From Bacteroidota bacterium (lineage in GTDB: Bacteria > Bacteroidota > Bacteroidia > Chitinophagales > LD1), in contig JAPLES010000005.1 of NCBI GenBank assembly GCA_026391075.1, positions 136,660 through 200,659 on the forward strand: a stretch of DNA of 64,000 bases. Direction: 5' to 3'. Shown piece after piece: positions 1 to 8,051 of this stretch (within the stretch, counting starts at the first letter, position 1; every line of letters begins with the position of its first letter). The position numbers and the translations under genes are program-made. The notes beneath the pieces are model-generated. The model did no database searches, was not told the DNA's origin, and saw only the letters and a list, made by a program, of their open reading frames with translations.

Positions 1-1225
1 TGAACCAACTGATGGCAAACCGTTTTCTGTCAATACAGAATTGGGTGAATGTCCGTGGAATCAAAATCATCGTTTGTTGCATGTGGGCATTCAGGGCAAG
101 CACATGGAAAAGAAAAATCTTCCTCCATCCAATCTTGTTTTCCTGATTGATGTTTCAGGTTCTATGGATATGCCCGATAAACTTCCGTTGGTAAAACAAT
201 CGCTGCGCATGTTGGTGAATGAACTTTCTGCGCAGGATAAAATTGCCATGGTGGTTTATGCCGGAAGTTCGGGTTTGGTTCTTCCTTCAACTCCATGTTC
301 GCAGAAAGAAAAAATTATTGAAGCATTAGACAGATTAGAAGCAGGTGGCAGCACCGCAGGTGCTGCAGGAATTAATCTGGCTTATAAAACAGCAAAAGAA
401 AATTTGCTGGAGAATGGAAACAACCGTGTTATCCTCTGCACCGATGGCGATTTTAATGTGGGCGTTTCGAGCGATGCAGAACTTACTTCACTTATTGAGA
501 AAAAGAGAGAAGAAGGAATTTTTCTTTCTGTGCTCGGCTTCGGAATGGGTAATTACAAAGATTCGAAAATGGAAAAGCTGGCTGACAAAGGAAACGGCAA
601 CTACGCTTACATTGACAACGCGAACGAAGCGAAGAAAAACCTGGTTACGCAAATGGGCGGAACGCTGCTGACGATTGCAAAGGATGTGAAAATTCAGGTG
701 GAGTTTAATCCGGCAAAAGTGAAAGCTTATCGGTTGATAGGTTACGAAAACCGCGCGCTGGCTGACAAAGATTTTAATGATGATAAAAAAGATGCAGGGG
801 AAATTGGTGCCGGAGTAAGTGTAACTGCCTTGTATGAAATTGTTGCCGATGAAAACGATGCCTCATTTAAAGAGATTCCGAAAACCGATGCATTGAAATA
901 TCAATCGAAGGAAAATAAAACTGTGGCGGCAAAAACCGATGAAATGCTGACTGTAAAGATTCGTTACAAGGAACCGAAAGAAAACACCAGCAAGCTGATT
1001 GAGTATGCGGTGAAAGACGAAACTATTCCATTGATAAAGACTTCTGACAATTTCCGTTTTGCTTCGTCAGTAGCTTCGTTTGGCATGTTGCTGCGAGATT
1101 CAAAATTCAAAGGCAACTTTACTTTTGAAAAAGTGAAAACGCTTGCCGAAGGAGCGAAAGGAAAAGATAAAGAGGGCTATCGCACCGAGTTTGTTTCGCT
1201 GATTCAGAAAGCGAAAACTTTGTAA
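1..1225 (+). CDS. YfbK-type von Willebrand factor A protein (5' end outside window)
   Basis: The reading frame is open to the first base of the window, so the N-terminus is missing; the TTG at 41 is only an internal codon. What remains holds a VWA domain with the MIDAS motif DVSGSMD near its start, the conserved stretches VVYAGSSG, GGSTAGAAG and CTDGDFNVGVSS, and then the C-terminal region seen in YfbK proteins (DUF3520) beginning around VKIQVEFNPAKV. The family is membrane- or envelope-associated and presumed to bind protein partners through a divalent metal; no enzymatic role is established. Homologues usually carry an N-terminal CarboxypepD_reg or signal region, which would lie outside the window. 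The next gene is convergent, 33 bases away. Confidence 0.9.
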   Translation, partial: EPTDGKPFSVNTELGECPWNQNHRLLHVGIQGKHMEKKNLPPSNLVFLIDVSGSMDMPDKLPLVKQSLRMLVNELSAQDKIAMVVYAGSSGLVLPSTPCSQKEKIIEALDRLEAGGSTAGAAGINLAYKTAKENLLENGNNRVILCTDGDFNVGVSSDAELTSLIEKKREEGIFLSVLGFGMGNYKDSKMEKLADKGNGNYAYIDNANEAKKNLVTQMGGTLLTIAKDVKIQVEFNPAKVKAYRLIGYENRALADKDFNDDKKDAGEIGAGVSVTALYEIVADENDASFKEIPKTDALKYQSKENKTVAAKTDEMLTVKIRYKEPKENTSKLIEYAVKDETIPLIKTSDNFRFASSVASFGMLLRDSKFKGNFTFEKVKTLAEGAKGKDKEGYRTEFVSLIQKAKTL

Positions 1226-1258
1226 TGATTTAAAATAATGATGATTGAAGATTCGAAA

Positions 1259-2743
1259 TCAGCTCTTCGCTTTTTTCAAATGGTCTTCAATCATCATTAC
1301 TAAAGCCAGGTCAGCTTCTGTTGGTTGAAACTTCAGCGCATGAAGTTTGTTCAGATACACTTCGTTCAACGCAAGAAGTTTCTTTTCTTCTTTCGATTTC
1401 ATGGCTTCTTTCATGTAAGCAATCACAAAATCATGAACCGGTGAAGTGAAAAGATAATGCATAAAGAAGCGGTAAGTATTCTTGAGCAGGTAACTCAAAA
1501 ACTGATACTCTTTCATTTCATAACGCAACATCAGATTGATAATCTTTACGTGACCCACGTAATCTTTTCTCGTTTCTCCATTCGTTAATGCCATCAAATC
1601 ATTTACTTCAATCAAACACTTGTTAACGTCTTTCAATTTTAAATAACCATAAGCAATTATGCTACGTAGTGTATAGTTGAAAGTTTTACGAATGAAAGGA
1701 GAAAGGCGATGCAAGCCCTCGTTAGAATAATTAATGTAGTACAGAATTTTCTTTTCGTTATTCTGTTTAATAGCATAGAGCAAACCAAAAATACTCACCG
1801 TAGTAAACCTATCGGCATCATGAAAATGACTCTGCAATTCCATACTTTCTAAAAATTTCAATCGCGCTTCAAAATCTGTAAACTCATTGGTAAGCAGCGA
1901 AGCGGCAAGGCAATGATTGTAACCAAGTATCAGCCAGTTAGAAACCGTTGGTGGAAGTTTTTCCTGCTTAACGAACTCCAATTTTTTGTTTGCCCACTCC
2001 AAATATTTTTTGTAATCGCCAATAGCGCAGTAGTATAAAGTCCAGAAATTTAAAAACGTGTGCTTTGCTTTCGCTGAACTGAGTTCTTCTAATTTCCTGA
2101 GTGTTTTTTTCTTCCCTAAAGCTTCGATAGCTTTGCGAGCTTCATCAGGATTCGCAAGCATTTCATAATTCATCAAGCCATATAATTTGATTGATAAGTT
2201 CATCACCTCGCGCAACTGACGAATTTTTTCAATCACCAATTCCTCCTCTTCATCCAACACATCAAGATTCACTTCGGGCTGATGCCTATAATAGCCCATT
2301 GAGATAAGTCCACGCTGCATGGCTATCAGATTCACCACATCCATAAATTTTCCTTCTGTATTAGCCTCTTCTTTCAACTTCTCAATCATCTTTTTCGCCA
2401 TTCCGAAAAGCCCCTTTGCCATCAACCGTTTTACATCGAGAATAAATACTGTAAGATCGCGGTCTTCTCTTACCGTCAACTCACCGTGGCGTAAAGTTTT
2501 TACGATTAAATTTTTGAGGTAGTGTTTAGTTACAGCATAATTTTTTTTGAAAAGCGGATCTCTAAATTTTTTGAAAAGTTTTTCTTCATCGTAAGATTCT
2601 TCGAGATTGAAAAAATCAAACACCTGCAAATACATAGGGCTTGAACCTTTTTCATAAAGATTGACATACTGCGTGAAAAATTTTTTCTCGCTTTTGTTCA
2701 GCGCTTTTATCAACTGAAATAGTTCGTCTTGTTGCTGCTCCAT
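1259..2743 (-). CDS. helical-repeat protein of unknown function, paralogue of the gene at 15962
   Basis: I do not recognise a named family. The 494-residue product is all-helical in composition, rich in K, E and L, with no signal peptide or membrane segment, so it is likely cytoplasmic and TPR-like. Its opening (LFQLIKALNKSEKKFFTQYV) matches in layout that of the 497-residue protein at 15962-17455 (LYRLIHSLTVEEKGYFKKFA): both then have a Y/LQ-F-D block and a KNY/MKVYLKE..I block. The two are clearly paralogues. Start is ATG at 2743 (MEQQQDELF). It converges with the VWA gene. Role not inferable from neighbours. Confidence 0.75.
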   Translation of the reverse strand: MEQQQDELFQLIKALNKSEKKFFTQYVNLYEKGSSPMYLQVFDFFNLEESYDEEKLFKKFRDPLFKKNYAVTKHYLKNLIVKTLRHGELTVREDRDLTVFILDVKRLMAKGLFGMAKKMIEKLKEEANTEGKFMDVVNLIAMQRGLISMGYYRHQPEVNLDVLDEEEELVIEKIRQLREVMNLSIKLYGLMNYEMLANPDEARKAIEALGKKKTLRKLEELSSAKAKHTFLNFWTLYYCAIGDYKKYLEWANKKLEFVKQEKLPPTVSNWLILGYNHCLAASLLTNEFTDFEARLKFLESMELQSHFHDADRFTTVSIFGLLYAIKQNNEKKILYYINYSNEGLHRLSPFIRKTFNYTLRSIIAYGYLKLKDVNKCLIEVNDLMALTNGETRKDYVGHVKIINLMLRYEMKEYQFLSYLLKNTYRFFMHYLFTSPVHDFVIAYMKEAMKSKEEKKLLALNEVYLNKLHALKFQPTEADLALVMMIEDHLKKAKS

Positions 2744-3060
2744 ACCTTTTGATTTTTATCGACAGTAAATTTACGATTCGGCTTAAAAAAATGCTCAATA
2801 CTCGGGTCGCAGCCATTTTGGTAATTTCTAGTATTCATATCACTGATAACCAATTGGTAAGTTCAATAATAAGGTTTGCAATCCTAATAGACCCAATATA
2901 CTTGTAGATTCCCGAATTGTCAAGGATAAAAATACCTCAAGTACCTGATTATAAATAGAGTGCTTGTCTATTTACAGTTTACTATCCAAATTGAAATCGG
3001 GGTTTTGAGGAATCTAATGTGAAAGATGCTGCGTAAGTTTGTATAACAAAATCAAAAGCT
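2744..3060. other. intergenic region, no gene seen
   Basis: About 317 bases between a minus-strand gene start and a tiny plus-strand ORF. It is AT-rich with many stops in all frames. A short palindrome CCAATTGG lies near 2859-2866, and a -7-like box sits at 3034-3041 (separate entry). Nothing else recognisable. Confidence 0.5.
3034..3041 (+). promoter_or_regulatory. candidate -7 promoter box
   Basis: TAAGTTTG is an exact match to the Bacteroidota -7 consensus TAnnTTTG, 19 bases before the ATG of the 35-residue ORF at 3061. No good TTTG -33 element lies at the usual distance (nearest TTTG is 26 bases upstream), so support is partial. Confidence 0.4.
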
Positions 3061-3168
3061 ATGGAAAATCCTTCACTAAAACAATTGATATTTTTTGCCT
3101 TCGGCTTCTTTTACCTTACATGCTTAATGGTAGCAGGTGTAGCACTTATATATTACAGTGCTAATTAA
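3061..3168 (+). CDS. 35-residue single-pass membrane peptide
   Basis: ATG at 3061 to TAA at 3166-3168. The peptide opens MENPSLKQLIFFAFGFF, continues as one hydrophobic helix through LTCLMVAGVALIYY, and ends SAN. Layout: short polar N-terminus, one membrane span of about 20-24 residues with aromatic residues at both interfaces. A -7 promoter-like box lies 19 bases upstream. Bacteroidota genomes carry many such tiny conserved membrane peptides of unknown role. It may equally be a chance ORF, but composition, promoter box and isolation in an otherwise stop-rich region favour a gene. Confidence 0.5.
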   Translation: MENPSLKQLIFFAFGFFYLTCLMVAGVALIYYSAN

Positions 3169-3233
3169 GCGAAACTCGGTGGGTGTTTGTTATGGTGGCG
3201 GATGCTTCGGTGTCCGTCACCTTTCTTTAACTA

Positions 3234-3578
3234 CTAAGCCGCTCGTTTCTCCTTCAACAAGAAAATAAATCCTGCGGTAAGCATAATTACCGTGTAAATG
3301 CAAATCGCGTTCAACTTGTTCAACTCTGTATATTGAATATACGTGCACTGCGCGTGAATGAAATAAGGATAAATGCTGCCAATAACATAAAGGATAATTC
3401 CAAAATTGAGCCGTTTGAGAATCGTAAGCAAACATAAACTGTAACTCACTACATGAACGATATGCGAAAGCGGAGTTTCAGGTGAAAATGGTTTTACCAA
3501 ACCAATTACATGCACACTAACTGCGGTAATGAAAAACAAAACCAAGAAAATTTTGGGTAACGCGTTTATGTATTTCAT
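3234..3578 (-). CDS. small integral membrane protein, unknown function
   Basis: ATG at 3578 gives a 114-residue product beginning MKYINALPKIFLVLFF; an open frame extends 12 codons further upstream but would run into the RidA gene. The ATG overlaps the RidA stop as ATGA (3575-3578), indicating translational coupling. Three to four hydrophobic segments are visible (FLVLFFITAVSVHVIGLV, SHIVHVVSYSLCLLTIL, FGIILYVIGSIYPYFI, ICIYTVIMLTAGFIFLL), ending in a positively charged KEKRAA tail. No family recognised. It is the last gene of the kynurenine-type operon and may accompany the GT-C protein two genes upstream. Confidence 0.7.
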   Translation of the reverse strand: MKYINALPKIFLVLFFITAVSVHVIGLVKPFSPETPLSHIVHVVSYSLCLLTILKRLNFGIILYVIGSIYPYFIHAQCTYIQYTELNKLNAICIYTVIMLTAGFIFLLKEKRAA

Positions 3579-3973
3579 ACTTCTGCAATCACCTTTAATT
3601 CTATTGCAATGCAAGAAGGCAGAGCATTAACTTCTACCGTTGTTCTGCAAGGTTGATTGTCCTTAAAATATTCGGCATAAATGCGATTGTAAGTTTGAAA
3701 ATCGCGCTTAATATCAACTAGAAAAACAGTCACGTCCACAATTTTCTCCCAACTGCTTCCCGCACCTTCCAATGCAATTTTTACATTTTTAAAAACAGAA
3801 TGTACTTGCGCTTCAAAATCAAACTCCAAATAATTTCCGTGCTTATCCATTTTTAATCCTGGCACTGTATCACCAGCCGCTTCGCGGGAACCCATTCCGG
3901 ATACAAAAAGAAGATTACCCACTTTTCGAGTGGGGGGATACAGTCCCATTGGTTGTGGTAGTTTTTCGCTCAT
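3575..3973 (-). CDS. RidA/YjgF-family protein, probable 2-aminomuconate deaminase
   Basis: A 132-residue RidA-fold protein. Landmarks: GNLLFVSGMGS near residue 20, the conserved arginine R110 in PCRTTVEV, and the C-terminal glutamate in IAIELKVIAEV. The family is a homotrimer that hydrolyses enamines/imines, and one subgroup is the 2-aminomuconate deaminase of the kynurenine (2-nitrobenzoate/3-hydroxyanthranilate) route. The context with 3-hydroxyanthranilate dioxygenase and an aminomuconate-semialdehyde-like dehydrogenase makes that subgroup more likely than housekeeping RidA. Start codon overlaps the stop of the upstream GT-C gene as ATGA (3970-3973), and its own stop overlaps the next start the same way. 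Confidence 0.85.
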   Translation of the reverse strand: MSEKLPQPMGLYPPTRKVGNLLFVSGMGSREAAGDTVPGLKMDKHGNYLEFDFEAQVHSVFKNVKIALEGAGSSWEKIVDVTVFLVDIKRDFQTYNRIYAEYFKDNQPCRTTVEVNALPSCIAIELKVIAEV

Positions 3974-5226
3974 GATATTTGAATTCTATTTTTGAGAAAA
4001 TCTTGATAAAGGAAAAAATATAAGGAGGCTATTAGCACTGCAAATAAACTTGCTACGAAATAAGGATCAAAAATAAGAATGTTGTAATTGGGAAAAGCAA
4101 GTCCGTACAATCTAGGTTCCATGTTGCAAAAATAAGCAAAGCAAAAAAGCAGAAAAAGAAAGACACGCTTAGTGCGGAAGGAATATGCTGCTATAAAAAT
4201 CATTGCAGGATGACTATAGCGTTCATGCATTTCGGTATTGAAAAAAAAGAAAAGCAGAGGAATAAGTGAAAAGCTTAGTAATGCCAAATCACTGGTTAGA
4301 TTAATTTTTTTTCGAAAGAAAAATTTAGAAAGTGTTGTTAAGAATAAAGGAAGTAAAGCCAAAATAGACGCGGCAAAAAATAAAAGAAACCCGATTTGCT
4401 TGTAGGAGAATAATCCGAATTTTATTTCATCGCTCATGTCAAAGCATCCTTTACCCAGTAGAAATACCCAAGCGTTAAATGCAGCTACTGAAATTTTTGG
4501 ATGATACCCCACCGCATGGAGATAGACATTTATGATGCCGCTCATTTCTCCCTTTAAGATAAACGGTAGCAGAAGCGCAAGTTGAATAAATGCACAAGCC
4601 AAAATGGAGGTGACAATTTTACGCCAGGTAATCTTGCCATAAAGTTGAGATATACTTAATAATAAAAGCGGAGGAGCGAAAACGATTGCTTGCGGTTTTA
4701 AATTTAGGATAAGTAAAAAACATACAGATGCAGCAAGTAGGTTTTCTTTCAGCAAAAAATAAAGCGAGGCAAATGCAAAAAATGCTAAGATCGAATCTAG
4801 CTGTCCCCACAGGTATGAGTTGTAGATAAAAATAGGATTTGCAATCAAGAGCAATAGAAATAAAATTTCTAATTTTTTATTGTTCGCTAATCGAAGTACA
4901 AGCAGCGCTCCTGCAAAATCAAACAAAAGCCCGTACACTTTAAAAAATTGAAAGTAGTTTACAATGTGTTCATGGCTTCCTTGAAATTTCCCAAATAGCC
5001 AAAGCATATAACACATTAACGGAGGGTAATTCATTTCCGGGTCAGGACAATGGTAGGCTTGAGTTAAACCGTGTTCAAAAATGTAGAGGCACCAAGTTTG
5101 AAAGCAGTTTTTATCGTACGGCAGATAAACTGCAGGCATGTAAAAACAGATTAAGACGAAAAGGAAGAAGGCAACTTGATTTACCGGTGATGCAATTATG
5201 GTTTTCAGGCTTGACAATAGATTCAT
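3970..5226 (-). CDS. GT-C fold integral membrane glycosyltransferase (mannosyltransferase-like)
   Basis: A 418-residue polytopic membrane protein with roughly ten hydrophobic helices. It shows signature pieces of dolichol/polyprenol-phosphate-sugar dependent GT-C enzymes: an acidic residue in the first periplasmic loop (PYDKNCFQTW), NYPPLMCYMLW, LWGQLDSILAF and LNLKPQAIVF, and a late EMHERYSHPAM motif. Such enzymes transfer a sugar from a lipid-phosphate donor on the outer face of the inner membrane; acceptor unknown. Its start overlaps the aldehyde dehydrogenase stop (ATGA at 5223-5226) and its stop overlaps the RidA start, so it is translated inside a catabolic operon where a glycosyltransferase is not expected. 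Confidence 0.75.
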   Translation of the reverse strand: MNLLSSLKTIIASPVNQVAFFLFVLICFYMPAVYLPYDKNCFQTWCLYIFEHGLTQAYHCPDPEMNYPPLMCYMLWLFGKFQGSHEHIVNYFQFFKVYGLLFDFAGALLVLRLANNKKLEILFLLLLIANPIFIYNSYLWGQLDSILAFFAFASLYFLLKENLLAASVCFLLILNLKPQAIVFAPPLLLLSISQLYGKITWRKIVTSILACAFIQLALLLPFILKGEMSGIINVYLHAVGYHPKISVAAFNAWVFLLGKGCFDMSDEIKFGLFSYKQIGFLLFFAASILALLPLFLTTLSKFFFRKKINLTSDLALLSFSLIPLLFFFFNTEMHERYSHPAMIFIAAYSFRTKRVFLFLLFCFAYFCNMEPRLYGLAFPNYNILIFDPYFVASLFAVLIASLYFFLYQDFLKNRIQIS

Positions 5227-6674
5227 GATTTAATGAAAACATTCTTTGCTTCTGTGAAAAACCGTATTGCTTCCCATCCACCTTCTCTACCAACTCCGCT
5301 TGCTTTTACTCCGCCAAACGGAGTTCGCAAATCACGAACGAGCCAACTGTTTATCCAGATAATTCCTGCTTCCACTTTTTCGGCTACACGATGTGCACGC
5401 TTTAAATCGTTTGTCCATATGGTGGCTGACAAACCATACCTCACACTATTCGCCATCATCAAAACTTCTTCTTCATTTTCAAAAGGAGTAAACGTAACCA
5501 CTGGTCCGAAAATCTCTTCCTGATTTGTCCTGCAGTTGTAATCCAATCCTTCAATAACAGTTGGACAAATGAAGTAGCCGTTTTTAATTCGGTCTGACCT
5601 TTGGTCTGACCCGAGTTCATTTCCACCGCATAAAATTTTTCCTCCTTCTTCCTCTGCCAATTTTATGTATGAAAGAATTTTCTGTTTATGTTGTAATGAA
5701 ACAATAGCTCCCATAACAGACGTTTCATCATTCGGGTCACCAACTTTCAACGTTTTTACTCTAGCTACAAATGCTTCTTTAAATTTTTCGTAAAGAGATT
5801 TTTCAATAAAAATTCTTGAGCCGCATAAACAAATCTCTCCTTGATTGCTGAAAGAAGCCGTAACCACTTGTTTTACTGTTTCTTCAAAATCGCTATCAGC
5901 AAAAACGATAGTTGGATTTTTTCCACCCAATTCAAGTGATAACTTTTTGAACATTGGCGCAGCAATAGATGCAATTCGTTTTCCCGTTTCTGTTCCGCCT
6001 GTAAATGAAATTGCTTTTATGTTTTCATGCTCAACAATGGCTTGACCAACTTTATTCCCTAAGCCATGAACAATATTCAAAACGCCTTTGGGTAAACCTG
6101 CTTCCATGCAAACTTGCGAAAGCAAAAAAGCTGTATAGGGAGTAATTTCACTAGGCTTTGCTATCACACAATTACCAGTAGCGAGAGCAGGAGCAATTTT
6201 CCAACTGAATAAATACAAGGGAAGATTCCACGGAGAAATACAACCGACTACACCGATGGGTTGACGTAAAGTATAATTGATTCCAACGCCAGGCATGTGA
6301 TGCGATTCAGATGCGAAGTGTTGAATAGCGGAAGCATAAAATCTGAAATTAGAAACAGCACGTGGAATGTCTACCGCGCGAGCGAGCTTTTGTGGCTTGC
6401 CATTGTCTTTGCTTTCAGCAGCAACAAATTCATCCATTCGCTTTTCAATTCCATCAGCAACTTTCATCAAAATGAGCATTCGATTTTCTAATGAATTTTT
6501 GCTCCAAGTTGCAAAAGCATTTTTTGCTGCATCAAAAGCTAATTGAACATCGCTCTCATCACTATCAGGTATAAGCGAATATACCTCACCTGTAGCAGGC
6601 TCATAATTGTCGAGATATTTTTTCGAAACAGGTTCGACTAATTCTCCGTTGATGTAATTTTTGAGTTGTTCCAT
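5223..6674 (-). CDS. aldehyde dehydrogenase, 2-aminomuconic/2-hydroxymuconic semialdehyde type
   Basis: A 483-residue NAD(P)-dependent aldehyde dehydrogenase. The general base E248 lies in LELGGK and the nucleophile C282 in NQGEICLCGSRIF, the form of the motif found in ALDH8A1 and bacterial 2-hydroxymuconic semialdehyde dehydrogenases; NPWNLPL-type cofactor loop is SPWNLPLYL near 148. With 3-hydroxyanthranilate dioxygenase and RidA nearby, oxidation of 2-aminomuconate semialdehyde to 2-aminomuconate is the likely reaction. Odd feature: residues 355-364 (GSDQRSDRIK) are encoded by a palindromic repeat present elsewhere in the window. A 9-base gap separates it from the upstream SDR gene. Confidence 0.9.
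   Translation of the reverse strand: MEQLKNYINGELVEPVSKKYLDNYEPATGEVYSLIPDSDESDVQLAFDAAKNAFATWSKNSLENRMLILMKVADGIEKRMDEFVAAESKDNGKPQKLARAVDIPRAVSNFRFYASAIQHFASESHHMPGVGINYTLRQPIGVVGCISPWNLPLYLFSWKIAPALATGNCVIAKPSEITPYTAFLLSQVCMEAGLPKGVLNIVHGLGNKVGQAIVEHENIKAISFTGGTETGKRIASIAAPMFKKLSLELGGKNPTIVFADSDFEETVKQVVTASFSNQGEICLCGSRIFIEKSLYEKFKEAFVARVKTLKVGDPNDETSVMGAIVSLQHKQKILSYIKLAEEEGGKILCGGNELGSDQRSDRIKNGYFICPTVIEGLDYNCRTNQEEIFGPVVTFTPFENEEEVLMMANSVRYGLSATIWTNDLKRAHRVAEKVEAGIIWINSWLVRDLRTPFGGVKASGVGREGGWEAIRFFTEAKNVFIKS
5591..5611. repeat. two copies of palindromic 9-mer GGTCTGACC inside the aldehyde dehydrogenase gene
   Basis: GGTCTGACC occurs at 5591-5599 and again at 5603-5611, separated by TTT. 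Each unit is palindromic except for its central base. A near-identical pair, separated by TTC, is intergenic at 26817-26838. Here it is in frame and adds about ten residues to a surface loop. Confidence 0.8.
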
Positions 6675-6683
6675 TTCCCAATA

Positions 6684-7481
6684 TTATAGACTGCCTGTTC
6701 TGCCTCCATCTACCGGCACATTAATTCCATTGATGTAAGCAGCCGCAGGTGAAGCAAGAAACGCAACAGCCGCAGCAATTTCTTCGGGCTTACCAAAACG
6801 CTTCATCGGAATTTCGCGCAGCATTTCTTCTTTCACCATTTCTGAATCCCAACCGGTTTTGTCAACGCGGTTGGCTATTATGCTTTTCAATCTTTCTGTT
6901 TCAGTAGCTCCCGGTAAAACATTGTTCACCGTAATTCCAAACGCTCCTAACTCATTCGCCATTGTTTTACTCCAATTGGCAACAGCTGCACGAATGGTAT
7001 TACTCACACCAAGATTTACCAACGGCTGTTTGACTGATGTAGAAATAATATTGATTATTCTACCGTAACCATCGTGCTTCATTCCTTCTGCAAAAAGTTT
7101 TGTGAGCAAATGATTATTGAGCAAATGCGCCTCGAAAGTTTTTACAAATTCTTCTTCCTGCGCTTCCATTATTTTTCCGCTTGCCGGTCCACCCGTGTTA
7201 TTCACTAGTATGTGAAATGTTTTCCCGGTTTTTTTCAAATGCTTTTGAACAGCACTACGAACTTTTTCATGATTCGAAAAATCAACCGCTAAGGAATCGT
7301 GTCGCTGTTCCCCTTTGCTTATAAAACTTAAATCAATCAATCCCTGCACCAAAGCTGTTTCGTCTCTGCCAACGAGCGTGATATTTGCTCCGAGTTTTGC
7401 CAACTCCATTGCAACTGCCTTTCCAATTCCTTTACTGCTTCCGCCAACAAAGGCATTTTTTCCGGTGAGGTCGAGATTCAT
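6684..7481 (-). CDS. atypical SDR-family oxidoreductase lacking the catalytic Tyr/Lys
   Basis: A 265-residue short-chain dehydrogenase fold: nucleotide loop GGSSKGIG at 13-20, NNTGGP at 95-99 (normally NNAG), and the C-terminal PVDGGRTGSL. The catalytic serine is S147 in IISTS. At the expected position 13 residues later, where Tyr stands, there is S160, and four further on R164 replaces Lys (LGVSNTIRAAV). This Ser/Arg form is a recognisable SDR subgroup with uncertain chemistry. It leads the minus-strand operon followed by the aldehyde dehydrogenase 9 bases downstream and diverges from the 3-hydroxyanthranilate dioxygenase gene, so a role in the same route is inferred but not shown. Confidence 0.85.
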   Translation of the reverse strand: MNLDLTGKNAFVGGSSKGIGKAVAMELAKLGANITLVGRDETALVQGLIDLSFISKGEQRHDSLAVDFSNHEKVRSAVQKHLKKTGKTFHILVNNTGGPASGKIMEAQEEEFVKTFEAHLLNNHLLTKLFAEGMKHDGYGRIINIISTSVKQPLVNLGVSNTIRAAVANWSKTMANELGAFGITVNNVLPGATETERLKSIIANRVDKTGWDSEMVKEEMLREIPMKRFGKPEEIAAAVAFLASPAAAYINGINVPVDGGRTGSL

Positions 7482-7501
7482 TTCTTACATTTATTTCTGC
7501 A

Positions 7502-7529
7502 ATCTAAACTCTAAAATTAAAAATCTGAA
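7502..7529. repeat. degenerate heptad array (4 units) before the dioxygenase start
   Basis: Four 7-base units: ATCTAAA, CTCTAAA, ATTAAAA, ATCTGAA, ending three bases before the ATG at 7533. Part of the 51-base divergent intergenic region between the SDR and dioxygenase genes. Confidence 0.7.
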
Positions 7530-7532
7530 ATT

Positions 7533-8048
7533 ATGGCTATTACACGTCCTTTCAATTTCAAAAAATGGATTGATGAACACCGCCATTTGCTGAAGCCGCC
7601 AGTGATGAATCAAGTGGTTTACAAAGGCAACGATGATTTTATTGTAATGGTAGTTGGCGGACCCAACAAGCGAAAAGATTTTCATTACAACGAAACGGAA
7701 GAATTTTTTTATCAGTTGGAAGGAAATATTGTAGTGAAGATTGTTGAAGACGGAAAAATTGTTGACATGCACATTAACGAAGGAGATATTTTTCTTCTTC
7801 CTGCAGGCACTCCGCATTCTCCACGAAGAACCGAAGGCAGCGTTGGTTTAGTAATGGAAGTTACCCGACCAAAAGATGTGTTGGATGGTTTTCAATGGTA
7901 CTGCGAAAACTGCAACAATAAATTGTATGAAGAAAAAATGCGAGTAGATGATATTGTAAAAGATTTGCCGGGAGTAATGGAACGCTTCTACTCGAACAAA
8001 GATTTGTGCACTTGCAAAAAATGTGGAACGGTGATGGAAAAACCGTAA
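7533..8048 (+). CDS. nbaC: 3-hydroxyanthranilate 3,4-dioxygenase
   Basis: A 171-residue cupin dioxygenase that opens the ring of 3-hydroxyanthranilate to 2-amino-3-carboxymuconate semialdehyde. Iron ligands of the family are matched by H51, E57 and H95 (DFHYNETEEFFY and LPAGTPHSPRR). The bacterial enzymes carry a second, rubredoxin-like iron site, here two CxxC pairs at C124/C127 (YCENC) and C161/C164 (CKKC). Length is normal for the bacterial type. It is transcribed away from the SDR/ALDH/RidA operon across 51 bases holding a heptad repeat array, and ends three bases from the convergent DegT gene. Decarboxylase, KMO and kynureninase are not in the window. Confidence 0.95.
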   Translation: MAITRPFNFKKWIDEHRHLLKPPVMNQVVYKGNDDFIVMVVGGPNKRKDFHYNETEEFFYQLEGNIVVKIVEDGKIVDMHINEGDIFLLPAGTPHSPRRTEGSVGLVMEVTRPKDVLDGFQWYCENCNNKLYEEKMRVDDIVKDLPGVMERFYSNKDLCTCKKCGTVMEKP

Positions 8049-8051
8049 GGA

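Noticed and set aside
345-671. Open frame within the VWA gene in another phase
   Set aside because: Overlaps a clear conserved protein; basic, low-complexity composition typical of a wrong frame.
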